Origin: Phycisphaerales bacterium | GTDB taxonomy: Bacteria; Planctomycetota; Phycisphaerae; Phycisphaerales; SM1A02 | Assembly (NCBI GenBank): GCA_030748805.1 | Contig: JASMLG010000010.1 | Span: 1 to 64,000 of the forward strand | Direction of reading: 5' to 3' | Length of the DNA stretch: 64,000 nt | In this document: in pieces, positions 1 through 8,023 of the stretch | How the letters are laid out: every line of letters begins with the position of its first letter | Numbering within the stretch: the stretch's first letter is position 1 | Program-made: the position numbers and the translations under genes | The notes under the pieces: generated by a model | Told to the model about the DNA's origin: nothing | The model's input: only the letters and a program-made list of their open reading frames with translations | Database searches by the model: none

Positions 1-1457
1 GCAAATGGATCATCTGAGTTACTCGGTACAGCTACGGCGACACCAACTGGTGGAGTAGCGTCAGTCCAATCATAGAAACGTGTACAAGAGTTGTCCCAAG
101 TAAGTTTAACTGTTGCAGTCGGACCATTTCGTTGTTTTGCAATAATCAACTCTGCAAGATTGTGTTTGTCTTCATTTTGTTCAATCCACGTCTCGTCGTT
201 CATGTGGTAATACGATTCTCTATGTAGCATTGCAACAACATCAGCATCTTGTTCAATTGATCCTGACTCTCGTAGATCGCTCATTCTTGGACGATGTCCT
301 TCGCGTTGCTCAGCGGCTCTATTCAATTGGCTCAAGCATACCACTGGTACGTTCAACTCTCTGGCAAGTGCTTTTATACCTCGACTGATCTCGCTAACCT
401 CTTGTTGTCGCGACTCTGCTCTTCGTCCACTTGTCATCAATTGTAAATAATCAACAAACACAATACCAATATTATGTGACTGTTTTAATCGCCGCGCCTT
501 TGCGCGCAACTGCATGATTGTCAGACCGGGAGTGTCGTCAATATATAAAGGTCTTTGCATTAAATCATTTGCTGCCTGAAGAATCGCTTCCATATCGTTA
601 TCGCTAAGCATATTTCTTCGAATCTTGTGACCAGAAACCGCTGACCTTGAACTTAGTAAACGTTGAGTTAGTTGCTGACGGCTCATTTCTAAACTAAACA
701 AAGCAACTGATACCTCTCGGGATACCATGTTTTCAGCCATGTTCAAAGCTAACGCTGTCTTACCCATAGATGGTCTTGCAGCAACGACTATCATTTCACC
801 ATTCTGTAAACCACTGGTAATCTCATCAAGATTTGGATACCCAGTAGAAATACCTGTTATTAACCGACCGTCATTTTCTTCTAATTTTCGAATCGCATCA
901 TTAATAAGTTGATCAAGTGTTTCTGCGTGCCGTTGTTCTGATTGCTGGGCAATTTTAAAAATCCGACGTTCAGCATCATTCAATATTTCTTTGGGATCTT
1001 CAGGATTGTTATAAGCATCATGAAGGATTTCACCAGCAGCAGCAATTAGTTGCCTGACTACTGATTTTTCCTTTACCAAACGAGCATAATGTGTTGCACT
1101 CGCGGCACTAGGCACTGAATGTGCCACTTTTACAAGGTAATCAACGCCACCAATTACTTCTAGCAGATTTCTATCTTTGATCAGTTGATCCAATTCAACA
1201 AGATCTACAGTTTGGTGCCTATTGTAGAGTTCGACCATCAATTCATAGATAGATCCATTCGCCTTTTTGAAGAAGTCATCAGCACCGCCTAGAATAAGAA
1301 TTACGTCGTCAAGAACCCTAGGGTCAATCACAATTGATCCAATAAGGCTTTCTTCAGCGTCCAGAGCGTGAGGGGGGAGACCTTCCATCAACCGAGTTAC
1401 GGCTTGGGATTTGGTTACCATCGAAGGATTCTTGGGTTGTGTTGTTTCGTTGCCCAT
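1..1457 (-). CDS. dnaB: Replicative DNA helicase DnaB (C-terminus cut by the window edge)
   Basis: This is the hexameric helicase that unwinds DNA at the replication fork. I translated it from the minus strand. It opens with MGNETTQPKN and has a DnaB N-terminal helical domain (about residues 25-130) with the typical PPHALDAEESLIGSI start. The RecA-like domain follows, with Walker A AARPSMGKTA near residues 226-235 and a Walker B-type stretch IGIVFVDYLQLM about 100 residues later. The DRE-type loop reads SDLRESGSIEQDADVV. The frame is open to base 1, so the last residues lie outside the window. An AAGGA sequence touches the ATG at 1457, which is too close for a normal ribosome site; an AAGG 12 nt upstream or the in-frame Met13 are alternatives. 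I see no intein in the visible part. Confidence 0.96.
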   Translation of the reverse strand, partial: MGNETTQPKNPSMVTKSQAVTRLMEGLPPHALDAEESLIGSIVIDPRVLDDVILILGGADDFFKKANGSIYELMVELYNRHQTVDLVELDQLIKDRNLLEVIGGVDYLVKVAHSVPSAASATHYARLVKEKSVVRQLIAAAGEILHDAYNNPEDPKEILNDAERRIFKIAQQSEQRHAETLDQLINDAIRKLEENDGRLITGISTGYPNLDEITSGLQNGEMIVVAARPSMGKTALALNMAENMVSREVSVALFSLEMSRQQLTQRLLSSRSAVSGHKIRRNMLSDNDMEAILQAANDLMQRPLYIDDTPGLTIMQLRAKARRLKQSHNIGIVFVDYLQLMTSGRRAESRQQEVSEISRGIKALARELNVPVVCLSQLNRAAEQREGHRPRMSDLRESGSIEQDADVVAMLHRESYYHMNDETWIEQNEDKHNLAELIIAKQRNGPTATVKLTWDNSCTRFYDWTDATPPVGVAVAVPSNSDDPF

Positions 1458-1560
1458 CCTTGAGCAGTACCTTACTGTTTTTGCTTACTAACGTTGACTA
1501 ACGACAAGTCATCCACCAGAAATTCGACTGGCAACTATCCCAGCCGTTAATTATTTCTCA

Positions 1561-1911
1561 CTAAACTGATGCAAACTCTTTTGTAGTGGTTTCTACAACG
1601 GGCATTTCATTCGGTGCTACGCTTCTATCTACGGCTTCTTTCATCAAACGACCTACTTTGAATTTAACCGTTCTCCTTGCTGGGACTGGAACACGCTCAA
1701 GAGTTCTAGGGTTTTGTGCCATCCTCGCCTTGCGATCTTTAAGTTCAAAAACACCAAAGTCACGAAATTCAAGGCGGTTACCGTTTCCTAATTCAGTAAT
1801 CACGCTATCAAGAAATGTTTGTACGATTGTTCGTACGTCAGTTCTTTTGTATTTCGTCTCGTCAGCGATTCGATCAATCAGATCTTTTTTGGTCGTGGTT
1901 GGCATCTTCAT
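1561..1911 (-). CDS. HU/IHF-family DNA-binding protein
   Basis: This is a small nucleoid-associated protein that bends DNA as a dimer. The body (KKDLIDRIADETKYKRTDV, then LEFRDFGVFELKDRKARMAQNP) matches the HU/IHF fold. The DNA-binding arm is the NPRTLERVPVPARRTVKFKVG segment. An in-frame ATG lies further upstream at 1974, but GGAAAG sits 3 nt before the ATG at 1911, and the family normally begins within a few residues of KKDLI, so I chose 1911; the ATG at 1905 is also possible. The C-terminus carries about 15 extra polar residues (APNEMPVVETTTKEF) beyond a standard HU. The gene lies downstream of a 520-nt gene-free region and reads toward dnaB. HU versus IHF cannot be settled by eye. Confidence 0.9.
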   Translation of the reverse strand: MKMPTTTKKDLIDRIADETKYKRTDVRTIVQTFLDSVITELGNGNRLEFRDFGVFELKDRKARMAQNPRTLERVPVPARRTVKFKVGRLMKEAVDRSVAPNEMPVVETTTKEFASV

Positions 1912-2432
1912 AAACTTTCCGTTATTGCTAACTTTGCTAGGAGATTGACTTTTAATGTTGGTTATCTCCAACATTAGTATCTATCAACTCTTCTCGTGAG
2001 TAGAACAAGTAAAAAAGAGAAAACGAATTGCAAAACACAACTGTTTTTCTGTGTTAAACGTAAAGCGTTTTTTCTCTCTCTTTTGCACTCAGCTCTCCCA
2101 ATTTCAACTTCTCTCAAAACGCCAGAGATTGGCGCTGATACCTCACCCAAAGGCATCTCACTAAAGTATGGTGATTCAATAGCCATACGTCAAGAACCTT
2201 TTTCTCAATGTTTGTAGATATTTTGTGATTAAATTTCCATGGAATAAAAATTCGCTTTTTATAGAATTGTGAAAGTAAAGTTGATATTGTGGTGTACAAG
2301 ATTCTCAAAAACCCTTGTTATGGCAATTTTATTGGGGGTACAAGCATTTTATTACGACATTTCATTTGGTTTTAAGCACTTTAAGGGTATCATTCCCGCC
2401 CAACCATTTGGTCGATGAATGGAGGTACACCC
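1912..2432. other. Gene-free divergent region between the HU-like gene and trkA
   Basis: About 520 bases separate two divergently read genes. Short overlapping open frames exist on both strands, such as 1974-2186 on the minus strand, but none has a recognisable fold, a good ribosome site or neighbour-like composition. I see no tRNA or strong terminator. The only element I can propose is a weak promoter for trkA, listed separately. Confidence 0.5.
2366..2393 (+). promoter_or_regulatory. Possible promoter of trkA
   Basis: TTGGTT (2366-2371) and TATCAT (2388-2393) are 16 bp apart and resemble sigma-70 -35 and -10 boxes. The predicted transcript would start near 2400, leaving a leader of about 33 nt with a GGAGG ribosome site. 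In an AT-rich spacer such matches arise by chance. Confidence 0.3.
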
Positions 2433-3773
2433 ATGAATATTATTATTTGTGGAGCCGGCAAAACCGGTACCCACGCAGCCGAAATACTAGCCGCAGATGG
2501 CGCAAACGTTACCGTAATTGATGAAAGTCAATCCGCCCTTGATGCGCTCGCGGACTCCCTCGATGTTGCAACGTTGCTTGGCGAGCCCGGAACTGCAAAA
2601 AATCTTGTAACTGCTGGAGTTGCTGAAGCGGATGTCGTTATCACGACAACCGAAATCGACGAAGTAAATTTGCTATGTGCATCCACTGCATCGTACTTAG
2701 GAGCAGATCGAACATTCTCGATGGTGACGCACAGCACCTATCTCAATCGTGATATCTTAGATTATTCAAAAATATTTTCTATTGATAGTTTGATTTGCCC
2801 ATCTTTTTCTACGGCAAGAGCTATTGCATCACACCTACGCAACCCCGCTGCCATGAAAGTCGAGCGATTAGTTGGGCACACGATTGAAGTCCAGCAATTT
2901 GAAGTAACAAAAGGTGCGCCCGGTATCGGAAGGCATCTCTCGGATGTCAAACTTCCGGGTGGTGCTCGACTAGCCGCAATTACTCGCGAAGGTACGACGT
3001 ACTTACCAAGTGGCATATCTACAGTTGACGTTGGCGACGAAGTATTGCTCGTAGCAAACACAGATGTGTTCCACGATGCTCGTCGTGTATTTCGAACAAA
3101 AGATTCAGGACGCCGAAGCGTTGTCATTATGGGCGGTTCACCGGTTGCAGTTTGGTTATGTAGGGCTCTAAAGAACCGTGGTTTTTCCATCCGCCTTTTT
3201 GAAACAGACACAGAACGAGCGAATGAACTTGCTGAAAAACTTCCTTGGGTAACCGTCATTCAAGCCGACCCAACTGATCCAAACGTGTTCACCGATGAGC
3301 ACATCGAAAATGCCAACGCCTTTGTTGCTTTGACAAACGATGAGCATAATATTCTCAGTTGCGCATGGGCTGCTGGGCTTGGAGTTGAAGAAACATATCC
3401 TGTTGTTTCTCGAACAGATTACGCGCCTTTTGTGAAAGCAATGGGGTTAACCCACACCTTTAGTCCTAGTGAATTAGCTGTGGCTGAAATTCAGAAACGG
3501 CTTAAAAGAAGGCAATTAACAAAGGTTGCCTCGCTTGCAGGTGATGACATGGCGATTTATCGCGTACGAGTTGGGAAAAACGCACCTGTTATCGGGAAGC
3601 CGCTTTCCAAACTTGAGTTAATGCCAAATTGCATGGTCATCGTTCTTGAACATGATGAACATACTGGAGTTGTCCCAAGTGCATCCGAAGTTCTTGAAGA
3701 ACGTGACGTGGTGTTTGTGGTTGTCCGCCAAGATTTTGTGGATGAATTGAAAACTCTTTTCGCAGTAACATAA
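2433..3773 (+). CDS. trkA: Trk potassium uptake system NAD-binding protein TrkA
   Basis: This cytoplasmic regulator of TrkH gates K+ uptake in response to nucleotides. It has two RCK units. The first Rossmann domain begins NIIICGAGKTGTHAAE and is followed by a TrkA-C domain (about residues 145-225). The second nucleotide-binding domain begins VVIMGGSPVAVWLC near residue 235, and its GxGxxG is degenerate. A last TrkA-C domain fills the C-terminus. Its 446 residues are usual for a two-RCK TrkA. An in-frame ATG exists at 2415, but GGAGG lies 7 nt before the ATG at 2433, which also places the first beta strand at the N-terminus. trkH starts 4 nt after the stop, so the two are surely co-transcribed. 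Confidence 0.96.
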   Translation: MNIIICGAGKTGTHAAEILAADGANVTVIDESQSALDALADSLDVATLLGEPGTAKNLVTAGVAEADVVITTTEIDEVNLLCASTASYLGADRTFSMVTHSTYLNRDILDYSKIFSIDSLICPSFSTARAIASHLRNPAAMKVERLVGHTIEVQQFEVTKGAPGIGRHLSDVKLPGGARLAAITREGTTYLPSGISTVDVGDEVLLVANTDVFHDARRVFRTKDSGRRSVVIMGGSPVAVWLCRALKNRGFSIRLFETDTERANELAEKLPWVTVIQADPTDPNVFTDEHIENANAFVALTNDEHNILSCAWAAGLGVEETYPVVSRTDYAPFVKAMGLTHTFSPSELAVAEIQKRLKRRQLTKVASLAGDDMAIYRVRVGKNAPVIGKPLSKLELMPNCMVIVLEHDEHTGVVPSASEVLEERDVVFVVVRQDFVDELKTLFAVT

Positions 3774-3777
3774 CAAG

Positions 3778-5322
3778 ATGAACTACCGTCTGATTATTCG
3801 ACAACTCGGTTTGCTTGTGCTTGTCCTTAGTGCAGTGCTTTCTTGCATTTGGTTATGGTCAGCCATTGCAATTAGCATTTCAGATGACTCTGTATTTGCG
3901 TTGCTCTGGTCAACCTGTGCGGGTGTTATTCTGGGGTTGGCGTTGTTTCTCTTTGGTAATTGCGATACATGCAAACAGGGAACTGGGTCAATGGGACGCA
4001 GAGAGGCACTTCTTCTTGTTTCAACAAGTTGGATTGTAGGCGCTGTAGTTGCAACACTTCCATTTTTGATTTGGGCAAGAACTGCAAGCGATGCAAACCA
4101 TCCGTTCCGTTCAATCGTCAATTGTTTCTTTGAAGCAATGAGCGGGTTAACAACGACGGGTGCAACAATTCTTACTGATATTTCAACGGTTCCAGCTCCG
4201 TTATTGTTTTGGCGGTCAATGATTCAGTGGCTTGGTGGGTTGGGAATTGTTGTCTTGTTTGTTGCGGTGCTTCCAAGCTTAGGCGCGGGCGGGAAAAAAC
4301 TGTTTCGCGTTGAGGCTCCTGGTCCAGAGCCAGAAGGTGTTCGACCACATATTCGCGAGACAGCAAGAATTCTCTGGCTTATCTATCTCTGCTTAACAGT
4401 CGTTGAAATTATTGCGTACTGGCTTGCGGGTATGACTTGGTTTGATGCGAGTTGCCATGCACTCACAACACTTGCAACCGGTGGATTTAGTACACAAAAT
4501 GCAAGTATTGGCGCCTACGATTCTCAAATCATCAACATCATCACCATCATCTTTATGGTTCTTGCTGGCGCAAACTTTGGATTGTATTACGCAGCAGTCA
4601 AAGGAAAGTTAAAAGTTATATGGTCAGACGTTGAGTTTCGTTTCTATCTATTTTTATTAACCGCGGGTTCAATTATTGTTATTTTCTCTTTACTTGGAAG
4701 CGGCCAACCCCTTACAGCAACAACCGGTGCCACAGAACCTATCTCCGTAGGGAGTGCTGTTACTCAAGGTGTCTTTGAAGTTGTTTCGCAGCAAACAACA
4801 ACTGGCTACGCAACGGCTGATTTTAATACTTGGCCCTTCGTTGCAAAAGCGGTACTGATTATGCTGATGTTTGTTGGCGGGTGTGCCGGCTCAACAGGTG
4901 GCGGTATTAAGGTCATTCGTGTTTGGATTGCATTAAAAGTAATGCTTAGCGAACTAGAACGTTCGTTTAGACCAAATGTTGTGCGTCCTCTTAAGGTGGG
5001 GAAATCTGCGATTGACCCAGAATTAAAACTTGCAACGATTGCTTATGTACTGGGTGTCCTTATTCTGTTCGCGGCTGGATTAGGCACAATTATGGTTCTT
5101 GAGTCAGGTAATCCTGAGTGTACAATTACTACTGCTGCAACAGCATCTGTTGCTACTATCTGTACCGTTGGGCCTGGACTCGCAAAAGTTGGAGCCATTG
5201 AAAACTATGGCTGGTTTTCTGATGCATCTAAGATTGTGCTGTGTGTTTTGATGGCTATTGGTCGACTCGAAGTTTTCGCCGTTCTTGTATTGATCACCCC
5301 AAGGTTCTGGCGAAGTACGTGA
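3778..5322 (+). CDS. trkH: Trk potassium transporter membrane subunit TrkH
   Basis: This inner-membrane subunit forms the K+ pathway and works with TrkA. The 514 residues contain about ten hydrophobic segments, with the four pore-loop repeats of the SKT superfamily visible: TTTGATIL, ATGGFSTQN, TTTGYAT and CAGSTGGGIKV. The length is normal. The stop codon overlaps the GTG start of the next gene (GTGA), which implies translational coupling to the zinc-ribbon protein. Confidence 0.96.
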   Translation: MNYRLIIRQLGLLVLVLSAVLSCIWLWSAIAISISDDSVFALLWSTCAGVILGLALFLFGNCDTCKQGTGSMGRREALLLVSTSWIVGAVVATLPFLIWARTASDANHPFRSIVNCFFEAMSGLTTTGATILTDISTVPAPLLFWRSMIQWLGGLGIVVLFVAVLPSLGAGGKKLFRVEAPGPEPEGVRPHIRETARILWLIYLCLTVVEIIAYWLAGMTWFDASCHALTTLATGGFSTQNASIGAYDSQIINIITIIFMVLAGANFGLYYAAVKGKLKVIWSDVEFRFYLFLLTAGSIIVIFSLLGSGQPLTATTGATEPISVGSAVTQGVFEVVSQQTTTGYATADFNTWPFVAKAVLIMLMFVGGCAGSTGGGIKVIRVWIALKVMLSELERSFRPNVVRPLKVGKSAIDPELKLATIAYVLGVLILFAAGLGTIMVLESGNPECTITTAATASVATICTVGPGLAKVGAIENYGWFSDASKIVLCVLMAIGRLEVFAVLVLITPRFWRST

Positions 5323-5756
5323 CTAAAAATAAATTGTCACTGTATTTATTTATATTGGCAATTCTTGTTGTTGCCACGCCAATACTCTTCGAGTCAATCG
5401 GATTCAAAACGTATAAATTTTTGCGCTTTGTAGGAATAAGAAATTGTCCTGCATATTATTTTATTTTCTTCTCTTCCTTTTTGTTGTGGATATCCGCTGG
5501 TCTTCTGTTTCCATTTAAAGAAGAAGAGGGCTGGATTTGCAAGTGCGGATATGATCTGTCTTTCTTAAACAAGAAGTCAAAGAGATGCCCAGAGTGTGGA
5601 AAAACACTTCAACTTGAATGGTCATCAAGTATTGGTCAGTATTCCCGCAAGACATTGCGAAGACTGTACGCAATGATATTACTTTTCGTTCTAGGATTTG
5701 GAATGACTATACTGGGGCTTCTCATAAAGGTTCTGGAAGATGGAGCACAATGTTAA
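5319..5756 (+). CDS. Small membrane protein with a zinc ribbon
   Basis: The open frame begins at an ATG inside trkH, but the GTG at 5319 overlapping the trkH stop is the more natural start, giving 145 residues. Two hydrophobic segments (LSLYLFILAILVVATPILF and YYFIFFSSFLLWISAGLLF) precede a zinc ribbon with CKCGYDL and CPECG. Another hydrophobic segment follows (MILLFVLGFGMTILGLLI). The CxCGYD...CPECG ribbon is common in uncharacterised Phycisphaerae membrane proteins; a second one starts at 52512 in this window. The coupling to trkH hints at a role with K+ transport, but I do not recognise a function. Confidence 0.75.
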   Translation: MTKNKLSLYLFILAILVVATPILFESIGFKTYKFLRFVGIRNCPAYYFIFFSSFLLWISAGLLFPFKEEEGWICKCGYDLSFLNKKSKRCPECGKTLQLEWSSSIGQYSRKTLRRLYAMILLFVLGFGMTILGLLIKVLEDGAQC

Positions 5757-6308
5757 TTACATCGGCTTGTCTGAAATGGTTTTGTCGTAGACGGTAAGAA
5801 GTTTTTCTTTATCAAATATCATCTCTTCTCGAGAAGTGCCAACAATTTCATATCGAGGGGTTAACTCGATTGCATCGCATGGACACGCTTCTTCGCACAT
5901 TCCACAAAATATGCATTTTAATTCGTCTATTTGAAATGATTTTGGGCGTTTTTCTCTGTCCTCCCATGGTGCGGCCTCTGCAACTATATCAATACAGTTT
6001 GCAGGACAAGCAGTTGAGCACATAAAACAAGCAACGCATCGTTCTCTGCCTTGTTCATCTCTGTTCAACCGATGGACACCTCTAAAATTAGACCTTTCTT
6101 GTCCACCATCTAGTACATTTCGATGATCTCTCTTTTCTTCGGGATACTTAACAACCCAGACGTTTTTCTTATTCGTGCCGCCACGCCCCATATTTCCAAG
6201 GCAGTGCCGCAAGGTGGTTCCGAGTCCACGTAATACTGCTGGTACAAAAAAGTAATCCGATGCGCTCATCGGTTTAGGTGTCACGTCAACAATGTAGTCC
6301 TTGTCCAT
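5757..6308 (-). CDS. nuoI: NADH-quinone oxidoreductase subunit I
   Basis: This peripheral-arm subunit of respiratory complex I carries two [4Fe-4S] clusters (N6a and N6b) that pass electrons towards the quinone site. Both motifs are intact: CVACFMCSTACP and CIFCGMCEEACP. The upstream FRGVHRLNRDEQGRERC stretch matches the family. The frame is open for 80 more residues upstream, but those lie over the divergent gene on the other strand. The ATG at 6308 sits 9 nt after a perfect TATAAT and gives 183 residues, which is normal. No other nuo gene is next to it: its 3' neighbour is the convergent trkH-linked gene and it is divergent from the atp operon, so here nuoI is solitary. Confidence 0.93.
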   Translation of the reverse strand: MDKDYIVDVTPKPMSASDYFFVPAVLRGLGTTLRHCLGNMGRGGTNKKNVWVVKYPEEKRDHRNVLDGGQERSNFRGVHRLNRDEQGRERCVACFMCSTACPANCIDIVAEAAPWEDREKRPKSFQIDELKCIFCGMCEEACPCDAIELTPRYEIVGTSREEMIFDKEKLLTVYDKTISDKPM

Positions 6309-6317
6309 AGACAGAAG

Positions 6318-6323
6318 ATTATA
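6318..6323 (-). promoter_or_regulatory. Consensus -10 box of nuoI
   Basis: A perfect TATAAT on the minus strand ends 9 nt before the nuoI ATG. A transcript would start within 2-3 nt of the start codon, so the mRNA is probably leaderless. I see no good -35 box 17 bp upstream; the palindrome at 6324-6339 occupies that spacer. Confidence 0.55.
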
Positions 6324-6339
6324 CGGTGTCTGGACACCG
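6324..6339. promoter_or_regulatory. Palindromic operator candidate between nuoI and the atp operon
   Basis: CGGTGTC (6324-6330), a 2-nt centre and GACACCG (6333-6339) form a perfect 7-bp inverted repeat. It abuts the nuoI -10 box and lies 27 nt upstream of the -10-like box of the atp operon. Its place between two divergent promoters suggests a repressor or activator site; no regulator gene is adjacent. Confidence 0.45.
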
Positions 6340-6366
6340 ATAGCAGTCACCGGTACCCATACACCA

Positions 6367-6372
6367 TACAAT
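6367..6372 (+). promoter_or_regulatory. -10 box of the atp operon
   Basis: TACAAT lies 6 nt before the ATG at 6379. Transcription from it would begin at or next to that ATG, so the first atp gene is probably read from a leaderless message. No clear -35 box is visible. Confidence 0.4.
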
Positions 6373-6378
6373 ACCGCG

Positions 6379-6603
6379 ATGGCAAAAGATTCACAATCAG
6401 GTCGTTTGTGGCGACTTTCAGCACTGGGTTTTAAGTTTGTATCTATGATTATTGCTGGTGGACTTTTGGGATGGTTCCTATCGTGGGCTTTGGGGCAGCC
6501 AAACCATGAACGGACGTACATTGTCTGGGGTGCGGTCATTGGCATCATTTATGGAATGATTGATTTCATTAGAGATGCTCTCAAAGCAGTTCGTGAGGAT
6601 TAA
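6379..6603 (+). CDS. AtpZ-like F0F1 ATPase assembly protein
   Basis: This is a 74-residue membrane protein at the head of the atp operon. It has two hydrophobic segments (FKFVSMIIAGGLLGWFLSW and TYIVWGAVIGIIYGMIDFI) separated by a short polar turn. That is the pattern of AtpZ/AtpI-type small subunits proposed to help ion handling or c-ring assembly. The frame could begin at a TTG at 6301, but that is inside nuoI's control region; the ATG at 6379 follows a -10-like box. It ends 2 nt before the next gene. The family call rests on position, size and topology, not on a signature motif. Confidence 0.72.
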   Translation: MAKDSQSGRLWRLSALGFKFVSMIIAGGLLGWFLSWALGQPNHERTYIVWGAVIGIIYGMIDFIRDALKAVRED

Positions 6604-6605
6604 AA

Positions 6606-7025
6606 GTGAAAATCCCTGAAATATCTCTGTCATTTCAAAAATTAGCTTTTGCACAATTTTCGGCAACAGTGCTTGCTGCTGTTATATGGTTTGCTGTAAG
6701 TTTTAGTGGGGGTTTTGGCTTTAAAAACGCATTATCTGGAGTTGCCGTATCTGGTGTACTTTTTGCTGTTTCGATTGCAACTTTAATCATCTTTTCTCCA
6801 GGAAAAAAACGATCGGTGGCTGCCATAACAACTCTTTGGTCTGCTACCTCGTTTATACGATTCATTGCTGCACTTGGCGGCTCTACTTTGCTATACTACG
6901 TGGCTCAATTTGGCCTTAGCTCATTGATGTTTTCGTTTCTTTTGACTGCTGTTTTCCTCCTCGTGGCAGAGACCAAATCACTCTCAGCATCACTATCGAA
7001 AGTCAATCAACAACCTAACGAGTAG
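6606..7025 (+). CDS. AtpI-like four-helix membrane protein
   Basis: The product has 139 residues with four hydrophobic segments and short loops, and starts at GTG 2 nt after the previous stop. Placed just before atpB, it matches the AtpI position and topology. AtpI is thought to help assemble the c ring or supply Mg2+. Sequence conservation in this family is weak, so the call relies on context. A basic loop (SPGKKRSVAAI) lies between helices 2 and 3, and the C-terminal tail is polar. Confidence 0.68.
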   Translation: MKIPEISLSFQKLAFAQFSATVLAAVIWFAVSFSGGFGFKNALSGVAVSGVLFAVSIATLIIFSPGKKRSVAAITTLWSATSFIRFIAALGGSTLLYYVAQFGLSSLMFSFLLTAVFLLVAETKSLSASLSKVNQQPNE

Positions 7026-7033
7026 TAGTACAC

Positions 7034-7921
7034 ATGTTCCCAGTTCTTGCAAGCAACAATCCAATCCATCACATCCTTGACAAGCCTGTCTCAGGATCGG
7101 AATTGTTCACAATTCATATGGCGATGCTTTTTATTGCTGCAATGGTCACACTACTCATTCTGAGATATTCCGCAAAGCAAATTGCAGTTGGAAGTCAAAG
7201 CCAAGTAACCGATCGATACCTCACGAAAGGAAGAATCCCACAAGTTGTAGAGGTCATTACTCTTTACCTTAGGGACAAAGTGATTGCTCCAGTTCTTGGA
7301 AAGGACACCAATCGATTCCTCCCATACCTCTTGTCGGTCTTTTATTTCATTTTGACGTGTAACCTGCTTGGAATGATCCCATTTGCAGACATACAAACTG
7401 TCATTAGTAAGGTTGCCACAGAGAGGGAAACGGATTTGGTTTTCTTTGGTGGGACCGCAACAAGTAATATCAATGTGACAATCGGTCTTGCCCTTGTTTC
7501 ATTCTTCGTCATTCAATTCCACGCATTCAAATCGCTTGGGATTGGAGGATGGGCACATCACCTCACAGGTGGTGCACCGCTGTACTTATTGCCAATCATG
7601 TTACCAATTGAATTTATGGGCATGTTTATTAAACCAGCCGCACTTGCAATTCGTTTGTTCGCAAACATGGTTGGGGGGCACACGATGCTCGCTGTTCTTA
7701 CTATGTTTGCAATGATGACATTCGAAGCCACTCAAAGTTGGTTTCTTACTGGATCGATTGGGGTTGTCTCAACGATTGCAGCGATCATCATTAGTTTCCT
7801 TGAACTTTTTGTCGCCTTCTTACAGGCATTTATTTTCATGTTCCTAACCACAGTCTTCATTGGACAAATGTCACATCACGGTAATGAGCACGAAGAACAC
7901 GCTCTTGAGACAACACACTAA
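7034..7921 (+). CDS. atpB: F-type ATPase subunit a
   Basis: This is the stator membrane subunit that forms the two proton half-channels next to the c ring. The key helix is present (LAIRLFANMVGGHTMLAVL) with the essential arginine in IRLFAN, and a late helix (FLELFVAFLQAFIFMFLTTVFIG) carries the partner polar residues. A long polar insertion (about residues 120-145, including TERETDLVFFGGTATSN) lies between early helices, making 295 residues against roughly 230-270 in many bacteria. The C-terminus is rich in His and Glu (HHGNEHEEHALETTH). The gene starts 8 nt after the previous stop without a strong ribosome site. Confidence 0.95.
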   Translation: MFPVLASNNPIHHILDKPVSGSELFTIHMAMLFIAAMVTLLILRYSAKQIAVGSQSQVTDRYLTKGRIPQVVEVITLYLRDKVIAPVLGKDTNRFLPYLLSVFYFILTCNLLGMIPFADIQTVISKVATERETDLVFFGGTATSNINVTIGLALVSFFVIQFHAFKSLGIGGWAHHLTGGAPLYLLPIMLPIEFMGMFIKPAALAIRLFANMVGGHTMLAVLTMFAMMTFEATQSWFLTGSIGVVSTIAAIIISFLELFVAFLQAFIFMFLTTVFIGQMSHHGNEHEEHALETTH

Positions 7922-7926
7922 TTATT

Positions 7927-7947
7927 GACCCATCGTGGGAATGGGTC
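7927..7947 (+). terminator. Stem-loop between atpB and atpE
   Basis: GACCCAT (7927-7933) and ATGGGTC (7941-7947) pair perfectly around a 7-nt loop, 5 nt after the atpB stop. It is not followed by a strong T run. In atp operons a structure here could tune processing or stability so that more c subunit is made. Calling it a terminator would be too strong; it is a hairpin. Confidence 0.4.
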
Positions 7948-8023
7948 TTGAACTTCTTTTAAACCGCAGTCGCTCCCACGGCAACTGCAACTCAAAGTCA
8001 ATTTTGACAAACTGGATGAAATT

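Noticed and set aside
1974..2186. 70-codon minus-strand frame upstream of the HU-like gene
   Set aside because: It overlaps the upstream part of the HU frame and an opposite-strand frame. It has no recognisable motif and no clear ribosome site.
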